Positions 27,892-37,813 of a stretch of DNA of 64,000 nucleotides are shown piece after piece. The DNA lies in assembly GCA_013349405.1 (NCBI GenBank), contig DUZS01000018.1:1-64000 (forward strand), in the 5' to 3' direction. The position numbers and the translations under genes were made by a program. Under the pieces are notes generated by a model that searched no databases, had not been told where the DNA came from, and saw only the letters and a list, made by a program, of their open reading frames with translations. Position 1 is the stretch's first letter; each line of letters starts with the position of its first letter. The stretch is from Desulfuromonadales bacterium. Its GTDB lineage: Bacteria; Desulfobacterota; Desulfuromonadia; Geobacterales; Pseudopelobacteraceae.

Positions 27892-29430
27892 ATGCGGAAA
27901 AAACTACCTATAGGAATTCAGACATTCCGCGAAATTCGTGAAGAGGGGTATTACTATGTTGACAAAAGTAGTTTTGCTCTTTCTTTGATTGAACAGGGGA
28001 AATACTATTTTCTCTCCCGTCCCCGGCGTTTTGGTAAAAGCCTCTTTCTGGATACCCTGAAAGAGCTGTTTGAGGCCAATGAACCGCTCTTCATGGGTCT
28101 TGCCGCCCACGATGCCTGGGATTGGTCGGTAACATACCCGGTCATCAGGATCAGTTTCGGCGGCGGAGTCTTAGGTTCTCGTGCCGAGTTGGAAGATAGT
28201 CTGGACGGGCAACTCGCGTCATATGAATCAAATCCGGAAGCTTCTGCTGGTGCGTCGCTACGGCGTCGCTTTGTACATCTCATCAAGGATCTGCACCGCA
28301 AATGCGGCCAACGGGTGGTTGTGCTGGTTGACGAATATGACAAGCCGATACTTGACCGCATCGAAGATCCAGAGACCGCCCGTGAAATCCGCGAGGGCTT
28401 AAAGGATTTTTATTCCGTTATCAAGGATTCAGATGCTCATATCAAATTTGCCTTCCTTACCGGAGTCAGCAAATTTTCCAAGGTCAGTCTTTTTTCCGGA
28501 TTGAACAACCTGAAGGACATTACCCTGGATGCCCGTTTCAGTGCCATCTGCGGCTACACCGACTCCGAACTTGAAACCGTCTTTGCCCCCGAACTGGAAG
28601 GACTTGATCGTGAAGAAGTCAGGCTGTGGTACAACGGCTATAATTGGCTGGGTGAGGCAGTTTACAACCCGTTTGACGTGTTGCTGCTTTTCGACCAGCG
28701 CCTGTTTCGCCCCTGGTGGTTTGAGACCGGAACACCGACTTTCCTGATAAAGCTGCTTTCGGAGCGACAGCAGTTCACCCCTGACCTTGGCCGGATTATG
28801 GCCCCTGAGTCACTGCTCTCCACTTTCGACGTCGGCAATATCCCCAGCGAGGCACTGCTGTTCCAGACCGGTTACCTCACCATCGATTCGGCGCGCTACC
28901 TTCCCGGACGCCTTGAACTCACCCTGCGCTATCCAAACAAAGAGGTGCTGGCCAGCCTGAACGACTGCCTGCTGCAGGCGTTATCGCAGGATCCGATGGT
29001 GCCTGCCCGCAATGTCAGCCGTTTGTACGATATCCTTATAGCACACGATATTCCGGCGCTGAAAGATCTGTTCCACTCGTTTTATGCCGCCATCCCGCAC
29101 GACTGGTACCGCAAGAATCAGCTCGCCAACTTTGAAGGATATTACGCCAGCATCTTCTACAGCTACTTTGCCGCGCTCGGGCTGGATATTCAGGTGGAAG
29201 ACAGCACCAACAAGGGGCGTATCGATATGTCGGTACGCTATAACGGTCATATCTATCTTTTTGAATTCAAGGTGGTGGAGATGACACCGGAGGGGAGAGC
29301 ACTGGAGCAGTTGCTGGCAAAAGGATACGCCGAAAAATACCGGCAGTTTGGAGAACCGATCCACCTGATCGGCGTGGAGTTCAGTCGTGAGAGCAGGAAT
29401 ATAGTCGGCTTTGAAATGGCTGAGGGGTAG
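27892..29430 (+). CDS. AAA-ATPase-like / PD-(D/E)XK nuclease superfamily protein
   Basis: KKLPIGIQTFREIREEGYYYVDKSSF...FLSRPRRFGKSLFLDTL; C-terminal GRIDMSVRYNGHIYLFEFKV. Confidence 0.88.
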   Translation: MRKKLPIGIQTFREIREEGYYYVDKSSFALSLIEQGKYYFLSRPRRFGKSLFLDTLKELFEANEPLFMGLAAHDAWDWSVTYPVIRISFGGGVLGSRAELEDSLDGQLASYESNPEASAGASLRRRFVHLIKDLHRKCGQRVVVLVDEYDKPILDRIEDPETAREIREGLKDFYSVIKDSDAHIKFAFLTGVSKFSKVSLFSGLNNLKDITLDARFSAICGYTDSELETVFAPELEGLDREEVRLWYNGYNWLGEAVYNPFDVLLLFDQRLFRPWWFETGTPTFLIKLLSERQQFTPDLGRIMAPESLLSTFDVGNIPSEALLFQTGYLTIDSARYLPGRLELTLRYPNKEVLASLNDCLLQALSQDPMVPARNVSRLYDILIAHDIPALKDLFHSFYAAIPHDWYRKNQLANFEGYYASIFYSYFAALGLDIQVEDSTNKGRIDMSVRYNGHIYLFEFKVVEMTPEGRALEQLLAKGYAEKYRQFGEPIHLIGVEFSRESRNIVGFEMAEG

Positions 29431-29518
29431 GTGTCACCAAAGCATTTCTTGACCGTATACAGTCGAGTTGGTATAGTCGCGCCCTCAATTCAATCAACCA
29501 TTAAACCGGATCAACACC

Positions 29519-30286
29519 ATGCCTGACAGACTTGGCACCATCTGTACCACGCCAAACGGCGTGGCCATACTGACTCTTACTGGAAAACACACCGTTTCTT
29601 CGCGGGATCTCCTTGAGTATCTGTATCGCCAGATTGCAATTATGGCAGGTGCGGAGGAGATCAAAGGCATCCTGGTAACCGGCTCAGAGAGCGGTTTTTG
29701 CCTCTGCTCAACTGAAGGTGCAGCATCGCCACAGAAGGCATCACACTTGTCTGACTTTGGTCAGAAAACAATGTTCAGCCTTGAAAAAATCGGCAAGCCA
29801 ACCATTGCGGTTATCGAAGGGGAATGTTCCGGAGTGGGCTTGGAAATCGCCCTCTCTTGCGATTTTATCGTGGCATCTCAGCCAGCCCGTTTCGGCTTTC
29901 CCGGCATAGCGATAGGCCAGATTCCTTTTTGCGGCGGTTCTCAGCGACTTGCCCGGTTGGTGGGTAAATCAAAAACAAAAGAGCTGATCTACAGTGGTGA
30001 TCTTATTGATGCCGAAGAAGCCTACCGGATCGCCCTGATAAACCGGCTCTACCCTGCTGGCGAAGCTGTAGTAAAGGCAGAGAAGCTGATCGAACATATC
30101 TGCAGCCGCAGCGCCAACGCGATCCGTATCGGCGGTGAAGTTGTTAATGCCGGGTATGATATCGACCTGCAGACCGCCTGCATGCTGGAACGGGACGCTT
30201 TTGCCCTCTGTTTTTCCAGCTTTGACCAGCGCGAAGGGATGCAGGCCTTCCTCGATAAGCGCACGCCGCATTTTAAAGGGGAATGA
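29519..30286 (+). CDS. enoyl-CoA hydratase/isomerase family protein
   Basis: GKPTIAVIEGECSGVGLEIALSCDFIVASQPARFGFPGIAIGQIP. Confidence 0.88.
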   Translation: MPDRLGTICTTPNGVAILTLTGKHTVSSRDLLEYLYRQIAIMAGAEEIKGILVTGSESGFCLCSTEGAASPQKASHLSDFGQKTMFSLEKIGKPTIAVIEGECSGVGLEIALSCDFIVASQPARFGFPGIAIGQIPFCGGSQRLARLVGKSKTKELIYSGDLIDAEEAYRIALINRLYPAGEAVVKAEKLIEHICSRSANAIRIGGEVVNAGYDIDLQTACMLERDAFALCFSSFDQREGMQAFLDKRTPHFKGE

Positions 30287-30385
30287 GCCATGAATCTGAC
30301 TGGATGCAACGCTTGGGACCCTGGAATCTACCACGGTAAAATCCGTAGTTTATGAAGTTAATTTATCTTTGGGAGGGTATTAACC

Positions 30386-30790
30386 ATGGCTGAAAGAACA
30401 TTACGCGTACTTGTCGGAAAACCGGGGCTGGACGGCCATGACCGGGGTGCCAAAATAATCGCCCGCGCTTTTCGCGACGCCGGCTTTGAGGTCATCTATA
30501 CCGGCCTGCACCAGACTCCAGAGCAGATCGTCTCGGCTGCCATTCAGGAAGACGTTGACTGCGTCGGCCTCTCAATTCTGTCCGGCGCTCACAACACCCT
30601 GCTCCCGAAAGTCATGCAGCTGTTCAAGGAGAAAGGGGTTGACGACATCAAGGTTTTTGGTGGCGGCGTTATCCCTGAAGACGACATCCCCGGGCTGAAA
30701 GCGGCCGGTATCTGCGAGGTTTTTACCCCCGGCACTTCCACGGAAGATATTGTCGCCTGGGTGAACGGCAACGTTCAGCCGCGAGCCTGA
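30386..30790 (+). CDS. methylmalonyl-CoA mutase C-terminal cobalamin-binding subunit
   Basis: [37 protein letters not shown], DxHxxG motif, GGGVIPxDD. Confidence 0.92.
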   Translation: MAERTLRVLVGKPGLDGHDRGAKIIARAFRDAGFEVIYTGLHQTPEQIVSAAIQEDVDCVGLSILSGAHNTLLPKVMQLFKEKGVDDIKVFGGGVIPEDDIPGLKAAGICEVFTPGTSTEDIVAWVNGNVQPRA

Positions 30791-31515
30791 TGCCCTACAA
30801 AAAACTCCGTATAGAAGTCGCGAACCGGGTCGCGTATATTCTGCTCGATGCCGGTTCGCGCTTTAACAAACTCTCCGTCACCACTATCCGCGAACTGAAA
30901 CGTGCCTTTGCACAAATTGAGGCAGATGAATCGGCTCACGCCGTTGTTCTCAGCGGCTATCCGGGGGAGTCTTTTGCGGCGGGAGCCGATATCGGCCAGA
31001 TGGTCAACTTCTCTTCCGGCGATGCCTTCCACTTTGCCGAACTCGGGCAATCGCTGTTCGACCAGATTGAATCCTGCTCCAAGCCGGTTATCTGTGCCCT
31101 GAACGGCATCACCATGGGTGGCGGCTGCGACCTCGCCATGTCGTGCGATATCCGCATTGCCTCTGAGGGGATGCGCATCGGCCATTCCGGGGCAAAGCTC
31201 GGCATCATCACCGGTTTCTGCGGGACGCACAAACTGCCTCATATCGTCGGGAAAAATTTTGCCCGGGAAATTTTCATGACGTCTGAGCCGTACAGCTCTG
31301 CTGATGCCCTGAGAATGGGGCTGGTGGACAGAGTATATGCCACTGATGATTTCTGGCCGGAGGTACTCCAGCTTGCCGAGCGGATTGCCAGCCATCCGCT
31401 GCACGCACTTTCCGCAGCAAAGCGACTCATCAACGCCGCCGAAGACATCGACCTGCGCAGCGGCTGCCTGCTCGAGCGGGAAACAGCAACTCACATCAAT
31501 TCCCTTTCCTGCTAA
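30790..31515 (+). CDS. enoyl-CoA hydratase/isomerase family protein
   Basis: SKPVICALNGITMGGGCDLAMSCDIRIASEGMRIGHSGAKLGI. Confidence 0.9.
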   Translation: MPYKKLRIEVANRVAYILLDAGSRFNKLSVTTIRELKRAFAQIEADESAHAVVLSGYPGESFAAGADIGQMVNFSSGDAFHFAELGQSLFDQIESCSKPVICALNGITMGGGCDLAMSCDIRIASEGMRIGHSGAKLGIITGFCGTHKLPHIVGKNFAREIFMTSEPYSSADALRMGLVDRVYATDDFWPEVLQLAERIASHPLHALSAAKRLINAAEDIDLRSGCLLERETATHINSLSC

Positions 31516-34500
31516 AATCCCGCACTCTGCCATATATAACGGTAAATATCCCGCGCAGCTGCCTGTTTATCATCGTCTGTAAACGGAGGTGTCGGCAGCA
31601 GCGAATAGAGATGGTCGAGGATGAACACCTCCACTTCGGCCTGTGTCTGCTCTTTCTGCGTCCACTGCTCAAGCGGTGCCAGCAATGCCTGTATCTCACG
31701 CAGCAGGCTTTGACTGGCGACCTTAACCTTTTCTCGTTCTGCCTTGCCCAGGTCATCTCGCAGCAACATACAGAACAATGCGTATTCCTCTTCTGATAAT
31801 CCTTCTTCCATAACCCGGCGCTGCTCTTCATCCAAACTGGCAGCCAGATCAACCAGTTTTGCAAACGTTGCTTCTATACTGACGCGGTCTTTCTCCCGGT
31901 TATAGTCTGCTATGATCTCTTGATAGCGTTTGTAGTAATCCATACGGAGCGGGTTGAATTTCAACATGTTTATCAGCTTCTGCTCCACAATCTCACGGAT
32001 ATCCTGGATAGCAGTGGCCTTGCGGCGGACCTTACGGGCGAACTCGTCGCGAAGTTTTTCAAGGTCAATATTACTCAAATCATAATATTTACTCTCTGCG
32101 GGTGGTTCTGCAACCATCGTCTGGGCGTTGATTGCTTCATTGACGATCCGATGCAACTCTTTTAGTAAGGCGGCGACATCTGCAGTATCTCTACGCTCAG
32201 TCAGTTTTTTGTAGATGGCCTCAATGTTGTCATGCCGCTCGGCATACTGCCGGGATGAAGGTTCTGTCAGCAGTCCCTTGAAGCGGATGAATACGTGCCG
32301 GGCCATAATCTCGAAACGGCGCTTTGACTCGTCGGAGGTGTAAACCGCCTCCACGGCATCAGCCAGGGCCTGGATGCGAGGGAAACCTGTTGCTCCGGCC
32401 AATCGCTTCGCGTCAAAACCGAGTGACAACAGATGCCGTTCCGTCTCCTCAATGGCATCTTTCAGTGCAACAACCCGCTCTTCTATCGGCGCAACGATCT
32501 CTTCGCCACTACCACCTTCGTCACCAAGAGCATACTGAGCCAACGCCTCCCGCAGGCTCTTCAGCATGCCGTTGTAATCCACGATCAGACCAAAGTCTTT
32601 GCCGGGGAAGCGCCGGTTTGCGCGGGCGATGGCCTGCATCAGGTTGTGCGCCTTCATCGGCTTGTCGATATAGAGGGTGGACAGGCACTCAACATCAAAG
32701 CCTGTCAGCCACATGGCACAGACAATCGCAATACGGAACGGGTGCTCCGGGTTCTTGAAGGCAGACTCTACGTCTATCCGCTTGCCGTCCGGAGTCTCGA
32801 AGCCCTGCTTCATGATTACCCGGTGGGGTATGATATCGAAGCCCCACTCTTTGAAAGCGGCTACCTCACCCTGAGCCTCACTGATGATGATCTCGATGAT
32901 GGTACTTTCCAGCCAGGCTGCCTGGGCGGTGTAGCGATTCTTTTGATCAGTCAGCAACTGCCTCGTTTCGCTGTCACAGGGCACTGTCAGGGCAGCCTCA
33001 CGGGCCAGAACTTCCTTTTTGACCTCCGCAAGCTTAAGCTTCCATCTCGGCATAATCAGCTTATGCATCCGGGCACAGGTGACCTTGTCGATACAGACCA
33101 GCATCGACTTACCCGATTCCCAGCTAGTGGCGGCATGTTCTACAAAATCGTTAGCAAGTTTCACCAGGCGATCATCCGCAGTAATGACTTCGTAATCCTT
33201 ACCCAGCAGCTTTTCCAACAGTGCCGTCTGGTCTTGATCCAGGTCGGCCTTCTCAACCGCTTCGGCGATCTTGTCATTGAGGTCTAATCTGGCGATACCC
33301 AATTTTTCGCCCCGGTTCTCATAGACCAGCTTGACTGTGGCACCGTCTTCTTCGGAGCGCTTGAAGTCATAGCAGGAAACGTAACCGCCAAAAATACGCT
33401 TGGTCAGATTGTCATTTTTAAAAAGTGGTGTACCGGTAAAGCCGATAAAAGCGGCGTTGGGAAGAGCCAAACGCATGTTGCGGGCCAGTTTGCCGGCCTG
33501 GGTGCGGTGAGCCTCGTCAGAGATTACAATGATATCGTCGCGGCGACTATAGGGTTCCTCCGGATTCACTCCCTGGTTGAACTTGTGAATCAGGCTGAAA
33601 ATATAGCGATGGTTCTCTTTGAGAAGTTTTTCCAGTTCCTTACCGGAACCTGCCCGAGGTGTCTGTTCATCGATTGCGCCGCAGCCGACAAAGGTCCGAT
33701 AGATCTGGGTATCCAGATCGTTTCGATCAGTCATCAGCACAAACGTAAAGTTTCCCGGTACGCTCCGCCGCACCTTCTCCGTAAAGAAGGCCATCGAGTA
33801 TGACTTGCCGGACCCTTGCGTATGCCAGAATACACCCAGTTTGCCGAGATCGGGATGGGCCGCAACGGGAAATTGGAGCATTTCAGACAGTTCACCCTTT
33901 CCCCCAGCGGGGGAGAGGGTCGGGGAGAGAGGGGAGTCAGTCGCCTGTTCCTGAGGCAGCTCGATCACCTTATACTTCAGGCGCTGCTCCGGAGGAAACT
34001 GCAGTTTCAACTTTTCTTGAAGCACAACCGAAGCCACAGCACAGTTGACGCCCATCACCTGATGGTTACGCGCTACGACCTTACGAACGGCACCTGGTTT
34101 GCTGGCATCAAACAGGATAAAGTTTTCCAGGATATCAAGCAGCCGCTCCTTGTCCAGCATGCCATTCAGCAGCACCTCGGCATCCACACTGCCCGTGTCC
34201 TTCTCATCAACACGTTTCCATTCACCAAAATGATCCCATTCGCTGGTGATGGAGCCATAGCGTGCCCGATGGCCATTACTGACAATCAGGAAGGCGTTGT
34301 GGTGGAAGGCATGAACAATGACGTGCTCATCCAGATAATCCTTCAGGTTGCCGTCAAACCCGGCACGGATGTTCTTGTAAACCGCCTTCAGTTCGATAAA
34401 AACTACCGGCAAGCCATTGACGAAGCAGACCAGATCGGCCCGGCGGTTGTAGTTGGGGGTTCGGAGGCCGGTGAGCTTTAACTCGCGTACTGCGACAAAG

Positions 34501-34910
34501 CGGTTATTCGGTTTTCCGTCAGTTGTACCGTTCTGAAAATCGATGACTCGTGCCTGTGCGTGGCGCAGGGTGCCGTTCGGCTCCCGGTAGCTGACCGGCA
34601 CACCATCGCGGATCATCTTGTAAAAGGCTTGATTATGCTGCAGGAGGGAACGGGTGAAATCGTGATAGGTAAGAGTTGCGACCGCTGAATCAATTGCCGG
34701 GGATGGGAGGTGCGGATTCAGCGTGATCAGTGCCTGGCGCAGATCGCGCTTCAGCACCACCTCACGGGTATCGGCGCGACCAAGAAGGCTGTCCGGGCCA
34801 AAATCTTCCTGGTTCCAGGCGTAGACATTTACCCAGCCCAGCTCTTTTTCCAGATGCTCGGCAAAAGTCTTCTGAACCAGTCGATCTTCGCTGTTGATGT
34901 CGGTGATCAT
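31512..34910 (-). CDS. hsdR: type I restriction endonuclease subunit R
   Basis: GRADLVCFVNGLPVVFIELKA, GVFWHTQGSGKSYSMAFF, ISDEAHRTQ, GFTGTPL. Confidence 0.96.
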   Translation of the reverse strand: MITDINSEDRLVQKTFAEHLEKELGWVNVYAWNQEDFGPDSLLGRADTREVVLKRDLRQALITLNPHLPSPAIDSAVATLTYHDFTRSLLQHNQAFYKMIRDGVPVSYREPNGTLRHAQARVIDFQNGTTDGKPNNRFVAVRELKLTGLRTPNYNRRADLVCFVNGLPVVFIELKAVYKNIRAGFDGNLKDYLDEHVIVHAFHHNAFLIVSNGHRARYGSITSEWDHFGEWKRVDEKDTGSVDAEVLLNGMLDKERLLDILENFILFDASKPGAVRKVVARNHQVMGVNCAVASVVLQEKLKLQFPPEQRLKYKVIELPQEQATDSPLSPTLSPAGGKGELSEMLQFPVAAHPDLGKLGVFWHTQGSGKSYSMAFFTEKVRRSVPGNFTFVLMTDRNDLDTQIYRTFVGCGAIDEQTPRAGSGKELEKLLKENHRYIFSLIHKFNQGVNPEEPYSRRDDIIVISDEAHRTQAGKLARNMRLALPNAAFIGFTGTPLFKNDNLTKRIFGGYVSCYDFKRSEEDGATVKLVYENRGEKLGIARLDLNDKIAEAVEKADLDQDQTALLEKLLGKDYEVITADDRLVKLANDFVEHAATSWESGKSMLVCIDKVTCARMHKLIMPRWKLKLAEVKKEVLAREAALTVPCDSETRQLLTDQKNRYTAQAAWLESTIIEIIISEAQGEVAAFKEWGFDIIPHRVIMKQGFETPDGKRIDVESAFKNPEHPFRIAIVCAMWLTGFDVECLSTLYIDKPMKAHNLMQAIARANRRFPGKDFGLIVDYNGMLKSLREALAQYALGDEGGSGEEIVAPIEERVVALKDAIEETERHLLSLGFDAKRLAGATGFPRIQALADAVEAVYTSDESKRRFEIMARHVFIRFKGLLTEPSSRQYAERHDNIEAIYKKLTERRDTADVAALLKELHRIVNEAINAQTMVAEPPAESKYYDLSNIDLEKLRDEFARKVRRKATAIQDIREIVEQKLINMLKFNPLRMDYYKRYQEIIADYNREKDRVSIEATFAKLVDLAASLDEEQRRVMEEGLSEEEYALFCMLLRDDLGKAEREKVKVASQSLLREIQALLAPLEQWTQKEQTQAEVEVFILDHLYSLLPTPPFTDDDKQAAARDIYRYIWQSAGF
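33890..33940. repeat. dispersed palindromic repeat inserted in frame in hsdR
   Basis: ttcaccctttcccccagcgggggagagggtcggggagagaggggag encoding SPLSPTLSPAGGKGELS. Confidence 0.65.
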
Positions 34911-36778
34911 AGCGTAACCTTTTTCTGGTAAGCCTGATTCGGGTGATTAGGCTTGCCCGGCACTCGTGCCTGCAAGCGCCCATCCTTCAACATAGGATTA
35001 ATGTAGTGGTTTCTCAAAGAATCCGGATCTCTACCTAACAATCGAGCCAATGTTCGGAGTGACAGCCATTCATTGTTGCAAAGTTCTAGAATTGTTAACT
35101 CCATAATAGACTTGGGAATTTTCCCTTTACTTCGCGCTTCCGCTGCCAGTTCCATCAATCTGCTTTCCTGTTCAGCGCTAAAATGTTCGGAGTCAGGTTC
35201 CAAATGTTCGGACCTCGCGCTCAAATGTTCGGACCCTGATTCGATTTTTTCGTAACTAGCTGTAGAAGGCTCAATTATATCAAACAATCCGGGGGTATTA
35301 TTTTTCGGCCACCGATAACGTGTGCCACGTCCGTGCCCAACCTTTTCAAGCCATCCCACGCCAACAAACGCTGTCAGACGTTCGCCAATCTCCCGCGAAT
35401 GCTCTTTTCGATAATGTTGAATGTCCTCATTACTGATTTCACCAAATCTGTGTGCCAACATCAGGATAACCCGCCCCAGCTCATCCAGTGTTTTGTAACT
35501 ATCACCAACGACGGAACGTAGCTCACGCTCAACATCTTCGGGAATCATGCTTGATATCGGCATGAATACGCGGGTCGTCTCAAGAGTTGGATTCTCTGCA
35601 ACAAACGGCATTATCCAGTGCTGCTCACGCCAGGCACGCAGTATCTTCTGGAAACCGGACCCGGCCTTCTCCCCCAGTCCCAGCATCTGGAACATCTTCT
35701 GGAGGTTTGGATTGCGGGGATCGCTTACACCGCCTTGATAAAGCTGTTCACGCGGAATTCTCAAACGCCCCGGATTTGTGAACACATAGGCGTCTTTCAG
35801 CTTGATCAGAGTAATCGGACGGGATGATTGATGATCCGCATGAACCAATGAGTTCACCAGGGCTTCCCGCAGAGCCTCGTGGACATGGGTTTCTTCAAGA
35901 CGGGTGGCTTTCTTGTCCAGCTTGAATGGTGCGTCTATTCCTTCCACCAACCGGGGATACACCCGGTAGTAAAAGTTGAAAAGGTTTGGAATCCATTTGC
36001 CGTCGATAGTCAGGCGATAAGTCCAGCGTTCTTCCGGGTTGCTCGACAACTGTTCCTGATAATCAAGGTGAAAATGTGGCAGTGCATCAAGCAGGCTGCG
36101 TTCTTTTCCGAACATCAGAATGCCGGCCAGTGTAATGCCTTCAACACCTGTTCGCCGGTCGCGTCGTAACGCCCCTAAGCTCTCCAGAAAATCAGGCTCG
36201 TTCAATGCCAGAAACGGATGATCCGGATCACGGGAAGCAAAACGATTGCGATACGCGGCAAGGGAGTCGCTGTCCAGGTCGCTTAAATCAAAACCTTCCA
36301 GAATCTGGCCATCAAGCGGATCATCTCCGGCATCCCGGAGCATCTGGCGTACCTCCGTATCAATACAGCGGTAATCTCCCTCGAAGTTACGCTTGTAGCT
36401 GCCCAAGAGCAGATTGCCGTTAATGTACACTGGTCGCTGCTGACGGCTTACCTTGGGTACGTGAATGCATACAACTCTGTGCTTATCAAGCTGCAGAACA
36501 GCGACATCAGTTGCGCCACACACAGGTCGATTCAGTTTTTGAGGATTGTTGTGACCATCCCAGAATGTTTTGAGGATCGTTTCCGGTTTGCGTAAACCTT
36601 CGACAGTAAATACTCCATCTTTTTCGGCAACACCCAGCACAATGTATCCGCCATCGGTATTAGCAAAAGCAGAAACCGATTCCCACATCGAACGAGGCAA
36701 GCCGCCGTCAGCGGATTTGAATTCGATGTCCTGGTCTTCACCAAGTTGGAGGGCCTCAAGTAGTTGGTCGTTGGTCAT
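34907..36778 (-). CDS. AlbA_2 (Schlafen-like) ATP-binding transcriptional regulator-like protein
   Basis: EDQDIEFKSADGGLPRSMWESVSAFANTDGGYIVLGVAE; REALVNSLVHADHQSSRPITL. Confidence 0.88.
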   Translation of the reverse strand: MTNDQLLEALQLGEDQDIEFKSADGGLPRSMWESVSAFANTDGGYIVLGVAEKDGVFTVEGLRKPETILKTFWDGHNNPQKLNRPVCGATDVAVLQLDKHRVVCIHVPKVSRQQRPVYINGNLLLGSYKRNFEGDYRCIDTEVRQMLRDAGDDPLDGQILEGFDLSDLDSDSLAAYRNRFASRDPDHPFLALNEPDFLESLGALRRDRRTGVEGITLAGILMFGKERSLLDALPHFHLDYQEQLSSNPEERWTYRLTIDGKWIPNLFNFYYRVYPRLVEGIDAPFKLDKKATRLEETHVHEALREALVNSLVHADHQSSRPITLIKLKDAYVFTNPGRLRIPREQLYQGGVSDPRNPNLQKMFQMLGLGEKAGSGFQKILRAWREQHWIMPFVAENPTLETTRVFMPISSMIPEDVERELRSVVGDSYKTLDELGRVILMLAHRFGEISNEDIQHYRKEHSREIGERLTAFVGVGWLEKVGHGRGTRYRWPKNNTPGLFDIIEPSTASYEKIESGSEHLSARSEHLEPDSEHFSAEQESRLMELAAEARSKGKIPKSIMELTILELCNNEWLSLRTLARLLGRDPDSLRNHYINPMLKDGRLQARVPGKPNHPNQAYQKKVTL

Positions 36779-36923
36779 ATAAATACCTTTTGTGAACGGA
36801 ATGGGCAAAGGCTACGCCGTCTTTTGCGAGTTCGGTGTAGTTGGCAGTCTTGCCGGTTACAACCCGGAGAAACTTTTTGTCGATGGCCTGCCCTTCAAAA
36901 ACTAATATTTCACCTGATTTCAA
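36756..36923 (-). other. coding-like segment in -1 frame: frameshifted C-terminus of cyclase B or a gene remnant
   Basis: TTG AAA TCA...: (M)KSGEILVFEGQAIDKKFLRVVTGKTANYTELAKDGVAFAHSVHKRYLYDQRPTT*, beginning at the cyclase stop codon and overlapping the start of the AlbA_2 gene. Confidence 0.5.
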
Positions 36924-37813
36924 CGTCCTGGAACCAGAAATTTTGGGATCATATCCCAGTTTATGGAATAATTTATCAGTTCACGCCGCGTTTCATACTG
37001 AAGCGCATGATTGCTCGTCTGTGATGGAGTTGCTAGTGCATTTAACGCCCTCCCAATATTTGTGTTGGCACCGTTATTTACTGCAAAAGCAGATAGGTCC
37101 GTTGGCGACATTCCTAAAAGTGTTCGTGGACTTGAAGGCTGGCTGTATGCTGTAGAAAGGAGTCCCCCTGTTAATAGGGTGGTGCGTTCCTGTTGAATTG
37201 GGACTTGTGTTTCTTTATAATTACCTTGCAGCAAGGACTTCTCTCGTCCTTGAAGTTGTTCCATGAGTTCTTTTGAGGCGTGGCCTTCACCGGCTGGTAC
37301 ATCATTCTCCATTTTACAGGCTTTGTGTAGTGCAGGCCCGATGGCACTTACAAATGAATCACCGTATGGTCCAACTTTTGCTATGATAAGCTTCCCAAAA
37401 TGAACGACCGCCTTCGTATTACATGGGAACTTGTTTAGCGAGGCATCAAGTGACTTCATTTGGAGTGTTGCGAGTCGGCAGTAATATGCTGCAGCCAGAA
37501 CCTTTACTGCTTCTACCGATTTTGGAAAATACGCTATCACACTATCACCGGCGTATTCTGCTTGATTGCCATCAGCCCCGAAATAACGGGTTATTTCATC
37601 AACTGTAGAGAGAAACGTGTGAGCCAATTTTAGATAGGTTTGGTGAGATCTCCGCATTGTAAAAAATGTCGAACCGACCAAATCAATCTTGTATATGAAG
37701 AACTCCTTTTCTGTCCCTTCACCGCGCTTCAGAGCAGACGGAGCTTTCTCAACCATTCCACCATCTGCTTCGTCATAATACCGCTGGATGATTTCACCTA
37801 TCGTCTTAGCCAT
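36920..37813 (-). CDS. class III nucleotide cyclase homology domain protein (cyclase B; Pycsar PycC-like candidate)
   Basis: FFIYKIDLVGSTFFTM...AEYAGDSVIAYFPKSVEAV...KAVVHFGKLI...AIGPALHKACKME. Confidence 0.65.
   Translation of the reverse strand: MAKTIGEIIQRYYDEADGGMVEKAPSALKRGEGTEKEFFIYKIDLVGSTFFTMRRSHQTYLKLAHTFLSTVDEITRYFGADGNQAEYAGDSVIAYFPKSVEAVKVLAAAYYCRLATLQMKSLDASLNKFPCNTKAVVHFGKLIIAKVGPYGDSFVSAIGPALHKACKMENDVPAGEGHASKELMEQLQGREKSLLQGNYKETQVPIQQERTTLLTGGLLSTAYSQPSSPRTLLGMSPTDLSAFAVNNGANTNIGRALNALATPSQTSNHALQYETRRELINYSINWDMIPKFLVPGR

Noticed and set aside
32433-33287. 284-aa plus-strand ORF inside hsdR
   Set aside because: Antisense shadow ORF with no recognisable protein signature
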